A stretch of 64,000 nucleotides of DNA from Qipengyuania sp. HL-TH1 (GCF_036365825.1 NZ_CP142675.1:1550001-1614000); one strand, 5' to 3'; counted from the first letter of the stretch, positions 9,057-21,683 are shown. Numbers and translations: made by a program. The notes: generated by a model from the sequence alone, not told the origin.

Positions 9057-9451
9057 CAGAACACCTCCGCCAGCACTTCGCCGCCGACGTTTTCGGTGCG
9101 CGCTTCGGCGTCCGAAAGCACACCCTTGGGCGTCGAGACGATGGTGATGCCAAGGCCGTTGCGCACGATCGGAAGTTCCTTCGAACCCGAATAGACGCGG
9201 CGGCCCGGCTTGGAGACGCGAGCGACATGCTTGATAGCAGGTTCGCCCTCGAAATATTTCAGTTCGATCCGCAGCTGTGCGTGCTTGGCCGAAGCGTCTT
9301 CGCTGTAGCCACGGATGTAGCCTTCGCGCTGAAGCACTTCGAGAACGTTCGCACGCAGCTTGCTGGCGGGCGAAAGGACACTGTCCTTCTTCGCGCGCTG
9401 GCCGTTGCGGATGCGGGTGAGCATGTCACCCAGGGGATCGGTCATAGCCAT
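9056..9451 (-). CDS. rpsH: 30S ribosomal protein S8
   Basis: Primary 16S rRNA-binding protein, in E. coli also the translational repressor of the spc operon. The 131 residues show [16 protein letters not shown] at the start and the C-terminal [26 protein letters not shown]. Start codons at 9451 (MAMTD) and 9445 (MTDP) are both possible. Confidence 0.97.
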   Translation of the reverse strand: MAMTDPLGDMLTRIRNGQRAKKDSVLSPASKLRANVLEVLQREGYIRGYSEDASAKHAQLRIELKYFEGEPAIKHVARVSKPGRRVYSGSKELPIVRNGLGITIVSTPKGVLSDAEARTENVGGEVLAEVF

Positions 9452-9462
9452 CTGTCTTTACC

Positions 9463-9768
9463 TCACCAGCTCGACTTGGTCAGGCCTGGAATCAGGCCCT
9501 TGTTGCCGAGGTCGCGCAGTTCGATCCGGTTGAGACCGAACTTGCGGTAATAGCCGCGGGGGCGGCCGGTGGTGGAGCAGCGATTGCGCACCCGCGTCGG
9601 GTTCGCGTTACGCGGCAGTTCCGCCATCTTGAGACGCGCCATCAGGCGTTCGGTCTCGTCGAGCGATTCATCGTCAGCGATAGCCTTCAGCTTCGCAAAC
9701 TTTTCCGCGTACTGCTTGACGAGCTTCTTACGACGCTCGTTCTTGTTGATCGAACTCAGTTTCGCCAT
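9463..9768 (-). CDS. rpsN: 30S ribosomal protein S14
   Basis: Head protein of the small subunit, 101 residues. It ends with the conserved [41 protein letters not shown] region and lacks the CxxC-x(n)-CxxC zinc site, so it is the long zinc-independent form usual in alphaproteobacteria. It lies 26 nt after rplE. Confidence 0.97.
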   Translation of the reverse strand: MAKLSSINKNERRKKLVKQYAEKFAKLKAIADDESLDETERLMARLKMAELPRNANPTRVRNRCSTTGRPRGYYRKFGLNRIELRDLGNKGLIPGLTKSSW

Positions 9769-9794
9769 TGGACTTAAGTTCCTCTATTAGCGGC

Positions 9795-10373
9795 TCACGC
9801 CGCCTCCTTCTCTTCCGACACTTCGGCCGGGAACGGGAAACCGAACAGGCGGAGCAATTCGCGCGCCTCTTCGTCGGTCTTCGCCGTCGTGGTTACGATG
9901 ATGTCCATCCCCCGGACCTTGTCGATCTGGTCGTAGCTGATCTCGGGAAAGATGATCTGTTCTTTCAGGCCCATGGCATAGTTGCCACGGCCGTCGAACG
10001 ACTTCGGGTTGAGGCCGCGGAAATCTCGGATGCGCGGCATGGCCACGGTCACCAGACGGTCCGTGAACTCGTACATGCGGTCGCGGCGCAAGGTGACCTT
10101 GCAACCGATCGGCATGCCTTCACGCAGCTTGAACTGCGCGATCGACTTCTTGGCCTTGGTGATAACCGGCTTCTGGCCGGCGATCAGCGCCATTTCCTCG
10201 GCTGCAGTCTGAACCTTCTTCTTGTCCTGGCTGGCTTCGCCCACACCCATGTTGAGCGTGATCTTTTCCAGCTTGGGGACTTCAAGAGCGTTCTTGTAGC
10301 CGAACTTCTCGGTCATCGCCTTGACGATCTCGTCGTCGTAGCGCTTGCGCATGCGGGGCGTATAATCAGCCAT
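9795..10373 (-). CDS. rplE: 50S ribosomal protein L5
   Basis: 5S-rRNA-binding protein in contact with the P-site tRNA, 192 residues. Family motifs seen are [13 protein letters not shown] (about 34-46), [21 protein letters not shown] and [24 protein letters not shown]. Its start lies 8 bases inside rplX. Confidence 0.97.
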   Translation of the reverse strand: MADYTPRMRKRYDDEIVKAMTEKFGYKNALEVPKLEKITLNMGVGEASQDKKKVQTAAEEMALIAGQKPVITKAKKSIAQFKLREGMPIGCKVTLRRDRMYEFTDRLVTVAMPRIRDFRGLNPKSFDGRGNYAMGLKEQIIFPEISYDQIDKVRGMDIIVTTTAKTDEEARELLRLFGFPFPAEVSEEKEAA

Positions 10374-10686
10374 CGATAGTCTCTCCGGACTTTACGGCGA
10401 CACGAACCTTCTTGCCGTCCTGGTCTTGGAAACGGACGCGCGTGGGCTTGCCATCCTTCGGATCGGCCAGCGCAACCTTGCTGATGTGCATCGGCGCTTC
10501 GAAACGGTCGATGCCTCCCTGCGGGTTCTGCTGGGTCGGCTTGCGGTGACGCGCGGCGATGTTGACGCCTTCGACGACGATCTTGCCATCCTTGGGCATG
10601 ACCTTCGCGACGGTGCCGGTCTTGCCCTTGTCCTTGCCGGACAGGACGACGACGCTGTCACCCTTCTTGATCTTTGCGGCGGCCAT
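10366..10686 (-). CDS. rplX: 50S ribosomal protein L24
   Basis: Assembly-initiator protein with a KOW motif ([20 protein letters not shown], residues 7-26). The reading frame extends upstream through rplN, but the gene starts at ATG 10686 (MAAAKIKKG), overlapping the rplN TAA by one base. Length is 106 residues. Confidence 0.96.
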   Translation of the reverse strand: MAAAKIKKGDSVVVLSGKDKGKTGTVAKVMPKDGKIVVEGVNIAARHRKPTQQNPQGGIDRFEAPMHISKVALADPKDGKPTRVRFQDQDGKKVRVAVKSGETIDG

Positions 10687-11054
10687 TACAGCACCTCCGG
10701 AGCAAGCGAGATGATCTTCATGAAACCGCGACCGCGCAGTTCGCGCACGACCGGGCCGAAGATACGGGTGCCGATCGGTTCTTCGCTCTTGTTCACGAGT
10801 ACCGCGGCGTTGCTGTCGAAGCGGATCACACTGCCATCGGGGCGGCGGACGTCCTTCTTCGTGCGCACGATGACAGCGCGATGGACATCGCCCTTCTTCA
10901 CCTTGGTGCGCGGCTGGGCTTCCTTGACGGAAACCACGATCACGTCGCCTACGGAAGCAGTCCGGCGCTTGGAGCCGCCCAGTACCTTGATGCACTGGAC
11001 GCGCTTGGCGCCGCTGTTGTCCGCGACGTCGAGATTGGATTGCATCTGGATCAT
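10686..11054 (-). CDS. rplN: 50S ribosomal protein L14
   Basis: Highly conserved 122-residue protein at the subunit interface. It starts [27 protein letters not shown] and ends [19 protein letters not shown], both standard. A 65-nt gap separates it from rpsQ. Confidence 0.98.
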   Translation of the reverse strand: MIQMQSNLDVADNSGAKRVQCIKVLGGSKRRTASVGDVIVVSVKEAQPRTKVKKGDVHRAVIVRTKKDVRRPDGSVIRFDSNAAVLVNKSEEPIGTRIFGPVVRELRGRGFMKIISLAPEVL

Positions 11055-11119
11055 CGATCCGGTTCCTTCTCAATGGCTTGCCGGGACGTTTGCCCGGCAG
11101 TTCCTACGTCAATAAAAGC

Positions 11120-11410
11120 TCAGTTACCGGCGGCTTCGACGTCGAGGTTCGCCTCGACAGCCTGCGTGCCACCTGCGGTAACGCGATCGATCACCTGCCA
11201 GGTCTTGGTCTTGGAGATCGGCTTGGTTTCTTCGATGCGCACGACATCGCCGAGCGTGAACTCGTTCTGCGCGTCATGGGCATGGTACTTCTTCGAACGG
11301 CGGATGATCTTCCCGTAGAGGGGATGCTTCACCTTGCGTTCGACGAGCACGGTAACGGTCTTGTCGGTCTTGTCGGAGGTGACGGTCCCGATCAGGATAC
11401 GCTTGGGCAT
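11120..11410 (-). CDS. rpsQ: 30S ribosomal protein S17
   Basis: Primary 16S rRNA-binding protein, 96 residues. It begins [25 protein letters not shown] and holds [27 protein letters not shown]. The tail after about residue 77 ([17 protein letters not shown]) is a short lineage-specific extension. Confidence 0.97.
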   Translation of the reverse strand: MPKRILIGTVTSDKTDKTVTVLVERKVKHPLYGKIIRRSKKYHAHDAQNEFTLGDVVRIEETKPISKTKTWQVIDRVTAGGTQAVEANLDVEAAGN

Positions 11411-11420
11411 GGTCTACTCC

Positions 11421-11633
11421 TTAAGCCTTCGCTTCAGCCGAGCGCGTGCGCTCGCCCTGCAGCGTCTTGATCTTGGCGATCGTGCGGCGCACTTCGCGGA
11501 TGCGGGCCGGGGCCTCGAGCTGGTTCGTCGCCGCCTGGAAGCGGAGGTTGAACGCTTCGCGCTTGAGCGTGGTCAGCTCTTCAGCCAGCTGGTCGTCCGA
11601 CTTCTGGCGCAGGTCTTCGGTCTTGGCCATCAT
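11421..11633 (-). CDS. rpmC: 50S ribosomal protein L29
   Basis: Two-helix protein at the polypeptide exit, 70 residues, with the family core [35 protein letters not shown]. Two consecutive ATGs overlap the rplP stop (ATGATG); either allows coupled translation. Confidence 0.95.
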   Translation of the reverse strand: MMAKTEDLRQKSDDQLAEELTTLKREAFNLRFQAATNQLEAPARIREVRRTIAKIKTLQGERTRSAEAKA

Positions 11634-12064
11634 TCGCCTCCCAGGTGCGAGGTGTCGCCCAGGCGGGCAACGACCTTGGTCTTGATCGGCAGCTTCATCG
11701 CTGCGCGCTCGAACGCTTCGGCGGCCAGCGGGCCGGCAACGCCGTCGAGTTCGAACAGGATGCGGCCCGGCTTGACCCGTGCAGCCCAGTATTCGATCGA
11801 GCCCTTGCCCTTACCCTGACGGACTTCGGCAGGCTTCTTCGACACCGGCACATCGGGGAAGATGCGGATCCACAAACGTCCCTGACGCTTGATGTGACGC
11901 GTGATCGCACGGCGAGCCGCTTCGATCTGGCGCGCGGTGATCCGCTCGGGTTCCATCGCCTTCAGGCCGTAGGACCCGAAATTCAGCGTCGTGCCGCCCT
12001 TGGCCTTGCCATGGATCTTGCCCTTGAACGCCTTGCGGTACTTGGTTTTCTTCGGTTGCAGCAT
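11630..12064 (-). CDS. rplP: 50S ribosomal protein L16
   Basis: Central-protuberance protein near the A-site, 144 residues. It starts [30 protein letters not shown] and has the conserved [28 protein letters not shown]. It lies 21 nt after rpsC. Confidence 0.98.
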   Translation of the reverse strand: MLQPKKTKYRKAFKGKIHGKAKGGTTLNFGSYGLKAMEPERITARQIEAARRAITRHIKRQGRLWIRIFPDVPVSKKPAEVRQGKGKGSIEYWAARVKPGRILFELDGVAGPLAAEAFERAAMKLPIKTKVVARLGDTSHLGGE

Positions 12065-12085
12065 GGTTCTTTCCTAATCCTGCAA

Positions 12086-12781
12086 TCAGCGCGCCGGACG
12101 GACGCCCGAGGTCTGGGCTTCCATCATCAGGCGGTCCTGGGCGGTCGGGTCATGCGCCAAGATTTCGCCCTTGAAGATCCAGCACTTGATGCCGATGATC
12201 CCGTAGGCGGTCAGCGCTTCGGCTTCCGCATAGTCGACGTTGGCACGCAGCGTGTGGAGCGGAACGCGGCCTTCGCGATACCATTCGACACGCGCGATTT
12301 CAGCACCGCCGAGACGGCCGCCGCACACGATCTTGATGCCTTCCGCGCCAAGGCGGAGAGCCGACTGCACAGCGCGCTTCATGGCGCGGCGGAAGGCGAC
12401 ACGGCGGATCAGCTGGTCGGCAATGCCCTGGGCGACGAGCTTGGCATCGATTTCCGGCTTGCGGATTTCGACGATGTTCAGCTTCACTTCGCTGTCGGTC
12501 ATGCTCGACAGCTTGGTGCGCAGCTTTTCGATGTCCGCGCCCTTCTTGCCGATGATGACGCCCGGACGGGCGGCATAGATCGAAATGCGGCACAGCTTGG
12601 CCGGACGTTCGATCACGACCTTCGAGATCGCTGCCTGCGGCAGGCTGTCGACGATGTGCTTGCGCAGCTTGATGTCTTCGCTGAGCAGCTTGGCATAGTC
12701 GCGCCCTTCGGCGTACCAGCGGCTGTCCCAGGTGCGGTTGATCTGCAGGCGCAGACCGATCGGATTGCTCTTCTGGCCCAT
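12086..12781 (-). CDS. rpsC: 30S ribosomal protein S3
   Basis: mRNA-entry-site protein of 231 residues. It starts [24 protein letters not shown], has the KH domain with [14 protein letters not shown] (about 73-86), and the C-terminal domain with [17 protein letters not shown] sequence. One base separates it from rplV. Confidence 0.98.
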   Translation of the reverse strand: MGQKSNPIGLRLQINRTWDSRWYAEGRDYAKLLSEDIKLRKHIVDSLPQAAISKVVIERPAKLCRISIYAARPGVIIGKKGADIEKLRTKLSSMTDSEVKLNIVEIRKPEIDAKLVAQGIADQLIRRVAFRRAMKRAVQSALRLGAEGIKIVCGGRLGGAEIARVEWYREGRVPLHTLRANVDYAEAEALTAYGIIGIKCWIFKGEILAHDPTAQDRLMMEAQTSGVRPAR

Positions 12782-12782
12782 C

Positions 12783-13160
12783 TTACGCCTCTTCCTGCTC
12801 GCGAACGACGATACGAAGGCGGCTGAACGGCTTCAGGATGCGCGTCGACTTGCCGCGACCACGCGTGTGGAAGCGCTTCATCGTGATCGACTTGCCCACC
12901 GAAGCCTCGGCAACGACCAGTGCGTCGACATCGAGGTTGTGGTTGTTTTCCGCATTGGCGATCGCCGATGCAAGAACCTTGGTGGCGTCCTTCGCCATCG
13001 CCTTCTTCGAGAAAGCGAGGATGTTGAGCGCCTCTTCGGCCTTCTTGCCGCGGATCAGGCCGGCAACGAGGTTGAGCTTCTGCGCCGAACCACGGATCGT
13101 GGTAGCGACGGCCAGCGCCTCGTTGTCCGCCACGCGACGGGGTGCTTTCTGCTTGCTCAT
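12783..13160 (-). CDS. rplV: 50S ribosomal protein L22
   Basis: Exit-tunnel protein, 125 residues. The core [29 protein letters not shown] and the beta-hairpin segment [27 protein letters not shown] are diagnostic. ATG overlaps the rpsS TGA by one base. Confidence 0.97.
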   Translation of the reverse strand: MSKQKAPRRVADNEALAVATTIRGSAQKLNLVAGLIRGKKAEEALNILAFSKKAMAKDATKVLASAIANAENNHNLDVDALVVAEASVGKSITMKRFHTRGRGKSTRILKPFSRLRIVVREQEEA

Positions 13161-13435
13161 CAGCGCTTGCCCTTCTTGTCGGCGGCGTGACCCGGGAAAG
13201 TACGCGTAGGTGCGAACTCACCGAGCTTGTGGCCGACCATCTCTTCCGAAACGGAGACCGGGATGAACTTGTGACCGTTGTAGACGTTGAACGTCAGACC
13301 AACGAATTGCGGCAGGATGGTGCTACGGCGCGACCAGGTCTTGATCGGCTTGTTGGCACCCGCGTCCTGAGCGGTCTCAGCCTTCTTGAGAAGGCTGAGC
13401 TCGACGAACGGACCTTTCCAGACGGAACGAGCCAT
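13160..13435 (-). CDS. rpsS: 30S ribosomal protein S19
   Basis: Head protein that binds with S13, 91 residues. It starts [20 protein letters not shown] and ends [22 protein letters not shown]. It lies 6 nt after rplB. Confidence 0.98.
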   Translation of the reverse strand: MARSVWKGPFVELSLLKKAETAQDAGANKPIKTWSRRSTILPQFVGLTFNVYNGHKFIPVSVSEEMVGHKLGEFAPTRTFPGHAADKKGKR

Positions 13436-13441
13436 GTCGGA

Positions 13442-14278
13442 TTACCTCTTCTTCTTCGCGTGGCGCGAACGGATGATCATCTTGTCCGTCTGCTTGTTCT
13501 TGCGGGTACGGGCGCCCTTGGTCGGCTTGCCCCACGGAGTGACCGGATGACGGCCACCGCTGGTGCGGCCTTCACCGCCGCCATGCGGATGGTCGACCGG
13601 GTTCTTGGCGACACCGCGGGTCAGCGGCTTGATGCCCATCCAGCGACGACGACCGGCCTTGCCCAGGTTCTGGTTCTGGTTGTCCGGGTTCGACACGGCG
13701 CCAACGGTGCCCATGCAGTCGGCGCGCAGGTAACGCTGCTCGCCGCTGTTGAGACGCACGATGACCATGCCGCGGTCACGGCCGACCAGCTGAACGTAGG
13801 ACCCTGCAGCGCGGGCGATCTGGCCACCCTTGCCCGGCTTCATTTCCACGTTGTGGCAGATCGTGCCGACCGGCATCTGGCCGAGCAGCATGGCGTTGCC
13901 GGGCTTGGTGTCGCATTTTTCGGCAGCGATGACCTTGTCGCCGACAGCGAGACGCTGCGGAGCGAGGATATAGGCCAGTTCGCCGTCGGTATACTTCACC
14001 AGCGCGATGAACGCAGTCCGGTTCGGGTCATACTCGAGCCGTTCGACGGTCCCTTCGACGTCCCACTTGCGACGCTTGAAGTCGACATAACGGTACTTCT
14101 GCTTGTGACCGCCAGCCATGCCGCGCGAGGTGACATGACCCTTGTTGTTGCGGCCACCGGTCTTGCGCTTGCCTTCGACGAGCGACTTGACCGGCTTGCC
14201 CTTGTAGAGCCCCGACTTGTCGACGAGGATCAGGCCGCGACGGCCCGGGCTCGTGGGTTTGTAATTCTTGAGTGCCAT
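13442..14278 (-). CDS. rplB: 50S ribosomal protein L2
   Basis: Peptidyl-transferase-centre assembly protein, 278 residues. The C-terminal motif [31 protein letters not shown] holds the essential histidine region. The N-terminus [15 protein letters not shown] is standard. It is 14 nt after rplW. Confidence 0.98.
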   Translation of the reverse strand: MALKNYKPTSPGRRGLILVDKSGLYKGKPVKSLVEGKRKTGGRNNKGHVTSRGMAGGHKQKYRYVDFKRRKWDVEGTVERLEYDPNRTAFIALVKYTDGELAYILAPQRLAVGDKVIAAEKCDTKPGNAMLLGQMPVGTICHNVEMKPGKGGQIARAAGSYVQLVGRDRGMVIVRLNSGEQRYLRADCMGTVGAVSNPDNQNQNLGKAGRRRWMGIKPLTRGVAKNPVDHPHGGGEGRTSGGRHPVTPWGKPTKGARTRKNKQTDKMIIRSRHAKKKR

Positions 14279-14292
14279 TTCTCTCTAGCCCC

Positions 14293-14601
14293 TCAGATAC
14301 CGCTGGTGACGTCGATGGAATCGCCGTCTTTCAGGGTGACGATGGCTTTCTTCATGTCCGTGCGCTTGTAGGGCCTGCCCTTCCAGCGCTTGGTCTTGCC
14401 CTTCGTCACGATGGTGTTCACGCCCATTACCTTGACACCGAAGATCGCCTCGATCGCTTCCTTGATCTGCGGCTTGGTGGCATCGTTGGCGACCTTGAAG
14501 ACGACGGCGTTGTGTTCCGACGCCAGCGTGGCCTTCTCGGTGATGTGCGGTGCGAGCACGACGTCGTAGTGACGCGCTTCCACTTCCTGCTTTTTAGCCA
14601 T
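14293..14601 (-). CDS. rplW: 50S ribosomal protein L23
   Basis: Exit-site protein that docks trigger factor and SRP, 102 residues. Family features are [42 protein letters not shown] and [16 protein letters not shown]. Its start overlaps the 3' end of rplD by 8 bases. Confidence 0.97.
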   Translation of the reverse strand: MAKKQEVEARHYDVVLAPHITEKATLASEHNAVVFKVANDATKPQIKEAIEAIFGVKVMGVNTIVTKGKTKRWKGRPYKRTDMKKAIVTLKDGDSIDVTSGI

Positions 14602-15217
14602 TGAAACGGGCCTCCAGCTTTTCGACCGCGTCCTTGGTGAGGACCAGCGTGTCGTGCTTCAGGATGTCGTAAACGTTGGCACCCATGGCCGGCAGCACAT
14701 TGACGCCGGGCAGGTTGCTGGCAGCTTTGCTGAAACCGTCATTGACGCTTTCGCCGTCGATCACGAGGATCTTGCCGTTCCAGCCAGCCTTGTCGAAGTG
14801 AGCCTTGAGCGCCTTGGTCTTGGCGTCCGTCAGTTCGAGGCTGTCGATGACAACGAGGCCATCCTTCGCCTTGCTCGACAGAGCCATCTTGAGACCGAGT
14901 GCCCGGACCTTCTTGTTCAGCGACTGCTCGAAGTCACGCTTGCGCGCGCCGTGAGCCTTACCGCCGCCGATGAAGATCGGAGCAGCGCGATCACCGTGAC
15001 GAGCCGTGCCGCCGCCTTTCTGGCGACCCCACTTCTTGCCGGTGCGCGCCACGTCCGAACGCTCACGCGTCGGGCGGGCGGTGCCGCGGCGGTTCTCGAG
15101 CTGCCAGGTGACAACACGATGCAGGATGTCGGCGCGCGGCTCGATACCGAACACGTCATCGTTCAATTCGATGTCGCCCGACGCCTTGCCGTCGATTTTC
15201 TGGACCTTCACCTTCAC
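14594..15217 (-). CDS. rplD: 50S ribosomal protein L4
   Basis: Exit-tunnel protein of 207 residues; in E. coli it also represses the S10 operon by acting on the leader. The tunnel loop region [32 protein letters not shown] (about 55-86) is clear. It starts 3 nt after rplC. Its possible regulatory role here is of interest because rpsJ has a terminator-like leader hairpin. Confidence 0.97.
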   Translation of the reverse strand: MKVKVQKIDGKASGDIELNDDVFGIEPRADILHRVVTWQLENRRGTARPTRERSDVARTGKKWGRQKGGGTARHGDRAAPIFIGGGKAHGARKRDFEQSLNKKVRALGLKMALSSKAKDGLVVIDSLELTDAKTKALKAHFDKAGWNGKILVIDGESVNDGFSKAASNLPGVNVLPAMGANVYDILKHDTLVLTKDAVEKLEARFNG

Positions 15218-15220
15218 GGA

Positions 15221-16087
15221 TCAGCCCTCCTTGCTATCGTCCGCGCCGGTGTCGGCTGCGGGCGTATCGGTGGTGGATTCGGTGTCGGCACCGGCGTCCT
15301 GTTCCTTGAGCAGCTTGGCCTGCTGGTCGGCGGAAACTTCCGTCCCGACTTCGTGCTCGGCCGAGCTCTCGACCAGGCCTGCAGCGGCTTCTTCATGCTC
15401 GAACTCGTCGCGGTTGCGATACATCACGCCCGGGAACGGCAGTTCACCGTGGTCGATCTTGACCGCGTCCTTGACCAGCAGCCAGCCGTTCTTCGCCCCC
15501 GGGACCGAGCCCTTGACGAAGAGCAGGCCGCGATCGGCGTCGGTGCGGACGATCTCGAGGTTCTGCTGGGTGCGCTGACGGTCGCCCATGTGGCCGGCCA
15601 TCTTCTTGCCCTTGAACACGCGACCCGGATCCTGGCGGTTACCCGTCGAACCATGCGAACGGTGCGAGAGCGAAACGCCGTGGGTAGCCCGCAGACCACC
15701 GAAGCCCCAGCGCTTCATCGCGCCGGCAAAGCCCTTGCCCTGCGTGTGACCGGTGATGTCGACCTTCTGGCCGGCAATGAAGTGCTCAGCCGAAATACGC
15801 GCGCCGACGGGAAGCAGAGCATCCTCGGCCTCGACACGGAATTCCGCGACCTTCATCTTCAGCTCGACGCCCGCCTTGGCAAAGGCTTCGCGCTGCGGCT
15901 TGTTGACGTTCTTCTGCTTGGCTTCGCCCGAACCGACCTGGACCGCGAAGTAACCATCGCGATCGGCAGTACGGTGAGCGGTAACCTGGCAATTTTCCAG
16001 CGCAAGAACGGTAACCGGCACGTGCCGACCGTCCTCCTGGAAGAGGCGGGTCATCCCGACTTTCTTTGCGATAACGCCAGTGCGCAT
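15221..16087 (-). CDS. rplC: 50S ribosomal protein L3 with acidic C-terminal extension
   Basis: Assembly-initiator protein next to the peptidyl-transferase centre. The core is complete ([20 protein letters not shown]..., [43 protein letters not shown]). At 288 residues it is some 75 longer than E. coli L3; the excess is a C-terminal tail from about 220, rich in Glu, Asp, Thr and Ala. A 275-nt gap separates it from rpsJ, where close spacing is usual. Confidence 0.96.
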   Translation of the reverse strand: MRTGVIAKKVGMTRLFQEDGRHVPVTVLALENCQVTAHRTADRDGYFAVQVGSGEAKQKNVNKPQREAFAKAGVELKMKVAEFRVEAEDALLPVGARISAEHFIAGQKVDITGHTQGKGFAGAMKRWGFGGLRATHGVSLSHRSHGSTGNRQDPGRVFKGKKMAGHMGDRQRTQQNLEIVRTDADRGLLFVKGSVPGAKNGWLLVKDAVKIDHGELPFPGVMYRNRDEFEHEEAAAGLVESSAEHEVGTEVSADQQAKLLKEQDAGADTESTTDTPAADTGADDSKEG

Positions 16088-16362
16088 CGTAAAACTCCTA
16101 ACACAGAGGCACCCCGGCCCATCCGAGGTGCTTGCCAGCCCATTTTATGATGCGTCGCCCCGTCCGGGCTGAGTGCTTCCGCGGCACGAAGCCTGGGAAG
16201 CGAGACGGGGGACGCAGACCCGGATAATCCGGCGGTATCCCGATGTCTTGCCGGGCCTTGCGGCCTGGCGGGGCTATCGAGCGCCCCGAAACTATCCCGG
16301 CCGGTTAACGTCCTGCCGGGCAGACGGCAAGTCCCGCATCCACGGAAACTTGCAGCAAACTC
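16088..16362 (-). other. Unusually long rpsJ-rplC gap with hairpins
   Basis: These 275 bases hold no credible gene. On the minus strand, just before rplC, GCACCTCGG...CCGGGGTGCC can fold into a hairpin near the rplC ribosome site, and further upstream there are GC-rich palindromes such as CCGGCCGG and TGCCGGGC/GCCTGGCGGG. I see no clear promoter or U-rich terminator. It could be a lineage-specific leader controlling rplC, but this is inference. Confidence 0.4.
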
Positions 16363-16674
16363 TTAGGCGAGCTTGATTTCCACGTTCACGCCCGCGGCCA
16401 GGTCGAGCTTCATCAGCGCGTCGACGGTCTGGGCGTTGGGCTGCACGATGTCGAGCAACCGCTTGTAGGTACGCACCTCGAACTGCTCGCGCGACTTCTT
16501 GTCGATGTGCGGGCCGCGGTTCACGGTGAACTTCTCGATACGCGTCGGCATGGGAATGGGGCCACGAATAAGAGCACCCGTACGACGCGCGGTGTCGGCG
16601 ATTTCGCCAGTTGCCTGGTCGAGAACGCGATGGTCGAACGCCTTGAGGCGAATGCGGATATTCTGAGCTTCCAT
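16363..16674 (-). CDS. rpsJ: 30S ribosomal protein S10
   Basis: Small-subunit protein that also acts as NusE in transcription antitermination, 103 residues. It begins [25 protein letters not shown] and has [30 protein letters not shown]. It is first gene of the S10 operon and has its own predicted promoter and attenuator upstream. Confidence 0.98.
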   Translation of the reverse strand: MEAQNIRIRLKAFDHRVLDQATGEIADTARRTGALIRGPIPMPTRIEKFTVNRGPHIDKKSREQFEVRTYKRLLDIVQPNAQTVDALMKLDLAAGVNVEIKLA

Positions 16675-16719
16675 TACCTACACCGATGCGAAAGAGCCAA
16701 TGGACCGATAGCGGCCCAC

Positions 16720-16765
16720 AAAAAAGAAAAGCCCGCCCCGCTTTGTCCGGTTTCCCGGGACGGGC
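16720..16765 (-). terminator. Terminator-like hairpin in the rpsJ leader (possible attenuator)
   Basis: On the minus strand, GCCCGUCCCG pairs with CGGGGCGGGC (10 bp, one G.U), followed by UUUUCUUUUUUGU. It lies 45 nt before the rpsJ start and downstream of the predicted rpsJ promoter, so it would terminate the leader unless relieved. In E. coli the S10 leader has an L4-controlled attenuator; the analogy is inference. Confidence 0.7.
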
Positions 16766-16827
16766 GGCCTTTGTTGAATTGGTTGTGCCAAGGAATACCG
16801 AGCGGCGAATCCTTGTCTGTGGCCGCG

Positions 16828-16856
16828 CATATACGGGTGAGTCCCCAATCTGGCAA
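16828..16856 (-). promoter_or_regulatory. Predicted sigma-70 promoter for rpsJ operon
   Basis: On the minus strand TTGCCA (16851-16856), a 17-base spacer and TATATG (16828-16833) form a near-consensus promoter between the tuf terminator and rpsJ. The predicted leader is about 150 nt and contains an upstream AAGGA...TCCTT hairpin and then the terminator-like hairpin. The rest of 16675-16998 contains no gene. Confidence 0.6.
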
Positions 16857-16930
16857 CCCCTCAATTCCGCCCTGCAGCCATAAGGCGGAATATGACACGG
16901 CGGGCCGTGCCTCTCGTGCCGATCAGGCCC

Positions 16931-16971
16931 CGAAAAACCGAAGGCCCGCCCCTCTTGAAGAGGAGCGGGCC
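16931..16971 (-). terminator. Rho-independent terminator of tuf
   Basis: On the minus strand GGCCCGCUCCUCU and its complement make a 13-bp stem with a 3-base loop, followed by UUCGGUUUUUCG. It lies 28 nt after the tuf stop and separates the str operon from rpsJ. Confidence 0.8.
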
Positions 16972-16998
16972 AGCGATGTGGTTACGGGTAAGCGAAGC

Positions 16999-18189
16999 TT
17001 ACTTCGTGATGTTCGCCACGACGCCCGAGCCGACGGTGCGGCCGCCTTCGCGGATTGCGAAGCGCAGACCTTCGTCCATGGCGATCGGTGCGATCAGCTT
17101 GACGTTGATCGTCACGTTGTCGCCCGGCATCACCATTTCGGTGCCCTCGGGAAGGATCACTTCGCCGGTGACGTCGGTGGTGCGGAAGTAGAACTGCGGA
17201 CGATAGTTGGCGAAGAACGGCGTGTGACGGCCGCCTTCGTCCTTCGACAGGACGTAAACTTCGGCGCTGAACTCGGTATGCGGCGTAACCGAACCGGGCT
17301 TTGCGAGGACCTGGCCACGCTCGACGTCTTCACGGGCAACGCCGCGGATCAGGGCACCGATGTTGTCGCCGGCTTCGCCGCGATCGAGCAGCTTGCGGAA
17401 CATTTCAACGCCGGTGACGGTCGTCTTGGTGGTGTCCTTGATTCCGACGATTTCGCATTCGTCGCCAACGTTCACAACGCCGGTTTCGACACGGCCGGTG
17501 ACAACCGTACCACGACCCGAGATCGAGAACACGTCTTCGATCGGCATCAGGAACGCCTGGTCGACCGGGCGTTCCGGCTGCGGAATGTGCTCGTCAACAG
17601 CCTTCATCAGCTCGATGATCGATTCCTTGCCGATGTTGTCGTCACGGCCTTCGAGAGCGGCCAGAGCCGAGCCCTTGATGATCGGAATGTTGTCGCCATC
17701 GAAGTCGTAGGCGCTAAGCAGTTCGCGAACTTCCAGTTCGACGAGCTCGAGGATTTCCTCGTCGTCGACCTGGTCGACCTTGTTCAGGTACACAACGAGA
17801 GCCGGAACGCCGACCTGACGCGAAAGCAGGATGTGCTCGCGGGTCTGGGGCATCGGGCCGTCGGCTGCGTTCACGACCAGGATTGCGCCGTCCATCTGGG
17901 CGGCACCGGTGATCATGTTCTTCACGTAGTCGGCGTGACCCGGGCAGTCGACGTGCGCATAGTGACGTGCGTCGGTTTCGTATTCGACGTGTGCGGTCGA
18001 GATAGTGATGCCGCGCTCGCGCTCTTCGGGCGCCTTGTCGATGTTTGCAAAATCAACCGCTGCACCGCCATAGGTTTCGGCCATCACCTTCGTGATCGCC
18101 GCAGTCAACGTGGTCTTACCGTGGTCGACGTGACCAATGGTACCAACATTGACGTGCGGCTTGTTGCGCTCGAACTTTTCCTTCGCCAT
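16999..18189 (-). CDS. tuf: Elongation factor Tu
   Basis: GTPase that delivers aminoacyl-tRNA to the ribosome, 396 residues. G1 GHVDHGKT (about 19-26), G2/switch region RGITI, G3 DCPGHADY and G4 NKVD are all present, as is the C-terminal [13 protein letters not shown]. Only this copy is in the window; many proteobacteria have two. Ribosome site AGAGG before the ATG. The 94-nt gap to fusA contains a GGCGCC...GGCGCC hairpin (about 18240-18262). Confidence 0.98.
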   Translation of the reverse strand: MAKEKFERNKPHVNVGTIGHVDHGKTTLTAAITKVMAETYGGAAVDFANIDKAPEERERGITISTAHVEYETDARHYAHVDCPGHADYVKNMITGAAQMDGAILVVNAADGPMPQTREHILLSRQVGVPALVVYLNKVDQVDDEEILELVELEVRELLSAYDFDGDNIPIIKGSALAALEGRDDNIGKESIIELMKAVDEHIPQPERPVDQAFLMPIEDVFSISGRGTVVTGRVETGVVNVGDECEIVGIKDTTKTTVTGVEMFRKLLDRGEAGDNIGALIRGVAREDVERGQVLAKPGSVTPHTEFSAEVYVLSKDEGGRHTPFFANYRPQFYFRTTDVTGEVILPEGTEMVMPGDNVTINVKLIAPIAMDEGLRFAIREGGRTVGSGVVANITK

Positions 18190-18283
18190 TTTCCAATAAC
18201 CTCTGTCTTAAAAATTTGGGATTTATGCGGGGAGGAAACGGCGCCCGCTGAATCAGGCGCCGCCCCTAGACCTCAAAGCTGGC

Positions 18284-20377
<2,094 letters not shown>

Positions 20378-20494
20378 GTGGATTTCCTCGATTTCGGGGT
20401 TAGCGCAGCTGCACGCCCCATATGGGTATCAGTATGACCGCTTGAAGACCGCGGGGAAGGAAACCCCCTCCCCCGGCCTCACAAGCGGGGCGCC

Positions 20495-20965
20495 CTACCA
20501 GCGGTAGTGCGAGAAGGCGCGGTTGGCGTCCGCCATGCGGTGCGTGTCTTCGCGCTTCTTGACCGCATTGCCGCGGTTGTTGGCAGCATCCATCAGCTCG
20601 CCCGAGAGGCGCGCCGACATGGTGGTTTCCGGACGCCCGCGCGCCGCGGTGATCAGCCAGCGGATGGCCAGCGCCTGCGCGCGCTCGGGGCGCACTTCGA
20701 CGGGCACCTGGTAGGTCGCACCGCCGACACGGCGCGAACGCACTTCGACCTGCGGCTTGATGTTTTCCAGCGCGGTGTGGAACATTTCCACCGGGTTCGC
20801 CTTGGCCTTGGCCTCGACCACGTCGAGCGCGGTGTAGACGATGCCTTCGGCGACGGCTTTCTTGCCGTCATACATCAGGTTGTTCATGAACTTCGACAGC
20901 ACCTGATCACCAAACTTGGGATCGGGCAGGATTTCCCGCTTCTCGGGACGACGACGACGTGACAT
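20495..20965 (-). CDS. rpsG: 30S ribosomal protein S7
   Basis: Primary 16S rRNA head protein, 156 residues, also the str-operon repressor in E. coli. It starts [20 protein letters not shown] and ends [19 protein letters not shown], both conserved. Confidence 0.98.
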   Translation of the reverse strand: MSRRRRPEKREILPDPKFGDQVLSKFMNNLMYDGKKAVAEGIVYTALDVVEAKAKANPVEMFHTALENIKPQVEVRSRRVGGATYQVPVEVRPERAQALAIRWLITAARGRPETTMSARLSGELMDAANNRGNAVKKREDTHRMADANRAFSHYRW

Positions 20966-21010
20966 TTCTTGTCTCCAGAATGTCGGGAGCGCAGCGGTGG
21001 TTTGCTGAGG

Positions 21011-21116
21011 TCGTCCCTGCGAAGGCAGGGACCCAGATAACGCGTGCAGCTCCGGAATACATACGAATTACCCGGCCACTTCCCCCCGATAGGCCCCTGC
21101 CTGCGCAGGGGCGACG
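21011..21116. repeat. Inverted pair of REP-like palindromes between rpsL and rpsG
   Basis: Two copies face each other: TCGTCCCTGCGAAGGCAGGG at 21011-21030 and AGGCCCCTGCCTGCGCAGGG at 21091-21110. Each is itself a CCCTGC/GCAGGG palindrome. The same family recurs at 21580-21683, 47386-47473, 48160-48186 and 48521-48624. Their presence inside a ribosomal operon suggests they are tolerated as transcribed hairpins. Confidence 0.8.
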
Positions 21117-21141
21117 GGATGCAGCGGGTAAAGCCTGAGCC

Positions 21142-21513
21142 TTACTTGGGCCGCTTGGCGCCGTATTTCGAACGGCTCTGCTTGCGGTCCTTGACACCCT
21201 GCGTGTCGAGCACGCCGCGCAGCACGTGGTAGCGCACGCCGGGAAGGTCGCGCACACGCCCGCCGCGGATCAGCACGACGCTGTGTTCCTGCAGGTTGTG
21301 GCCTTCGCCGGGGATGTAGGAGATGACTTCGCGCTGGTTGGTCAGGCGGACCTTGGCCACTTTACGCAGAGCCGAGTTCGGCTTCTTCGGGGTCGTCGTG
21401 TAGACGCGGGTGCAGACACCGCGCTTCTGCGGGTTCTGTTCCATCGCAGGGACCTTGCTCTTGGCCTTCTGCGGAACGCGGCCCTTGCGGACCAGCTGGT
21501 TGATCGTCGGCAT
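21142..21513 (-). CDS. rpsL: 30S ribosomal protein S12
   Basis: Decoding-centre protein and classic streptomycin-resistance locus, 123 residues. It starts [20 protein letters not shown]; the frame is open for five more codons to an ATG at 21528, but the conserved N-terminus sets the start at 21513. [17 protein letters not shown] and [19 protein letters not shown] contain the two lysines usually linked to resistance, both in wild-type form. Confidence 0.98.
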   Translation of the reverse strand: MPTINQLVRKGRVPQKAKSKVPAMEQNPQKRGVCTRVYTTTPKKPNSALRKVAKVRLTNQREVISYIPGEGHNLQEHSVVLIRGGRVRDLPGVRYHVLRGVLDTQGVKDRKQSRSKYGAKRPK

Positions 21514-21579
21514 GAGTTCTCTCTTCACCGTGTGATGGCGGCGACTAGCGGGTTATCGGTGGTGTGACTGGCTTAGCCC

Positions 21580-21683
21580 GTCATCCCGGCGCCTGTCCCT
21601 GCGAAGGCAGGGAAAAGCTGGGATCGCTGCCCACAAGCACTGTGCCTGCGGCACGAGATTCCAGCTTTCGCTGGAATGACGTC
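21580..21683. repeat. Composite REP-like element upstream of rpsL
   Basis: Contains GTCATCCCGGC, the palindrome CCCTGCGAAGGCAGGG, AAGCTGGGATC, and then a perfect hairpin ATTCCAGC-TTTC-GCTGGAAT followed by GACG. Ends are imperfect inverted copies (GTCATCCC / GGAATGAC), giving a nested hairpin element of the size of a mobile palindromic repeat. Confidence 0.7.
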
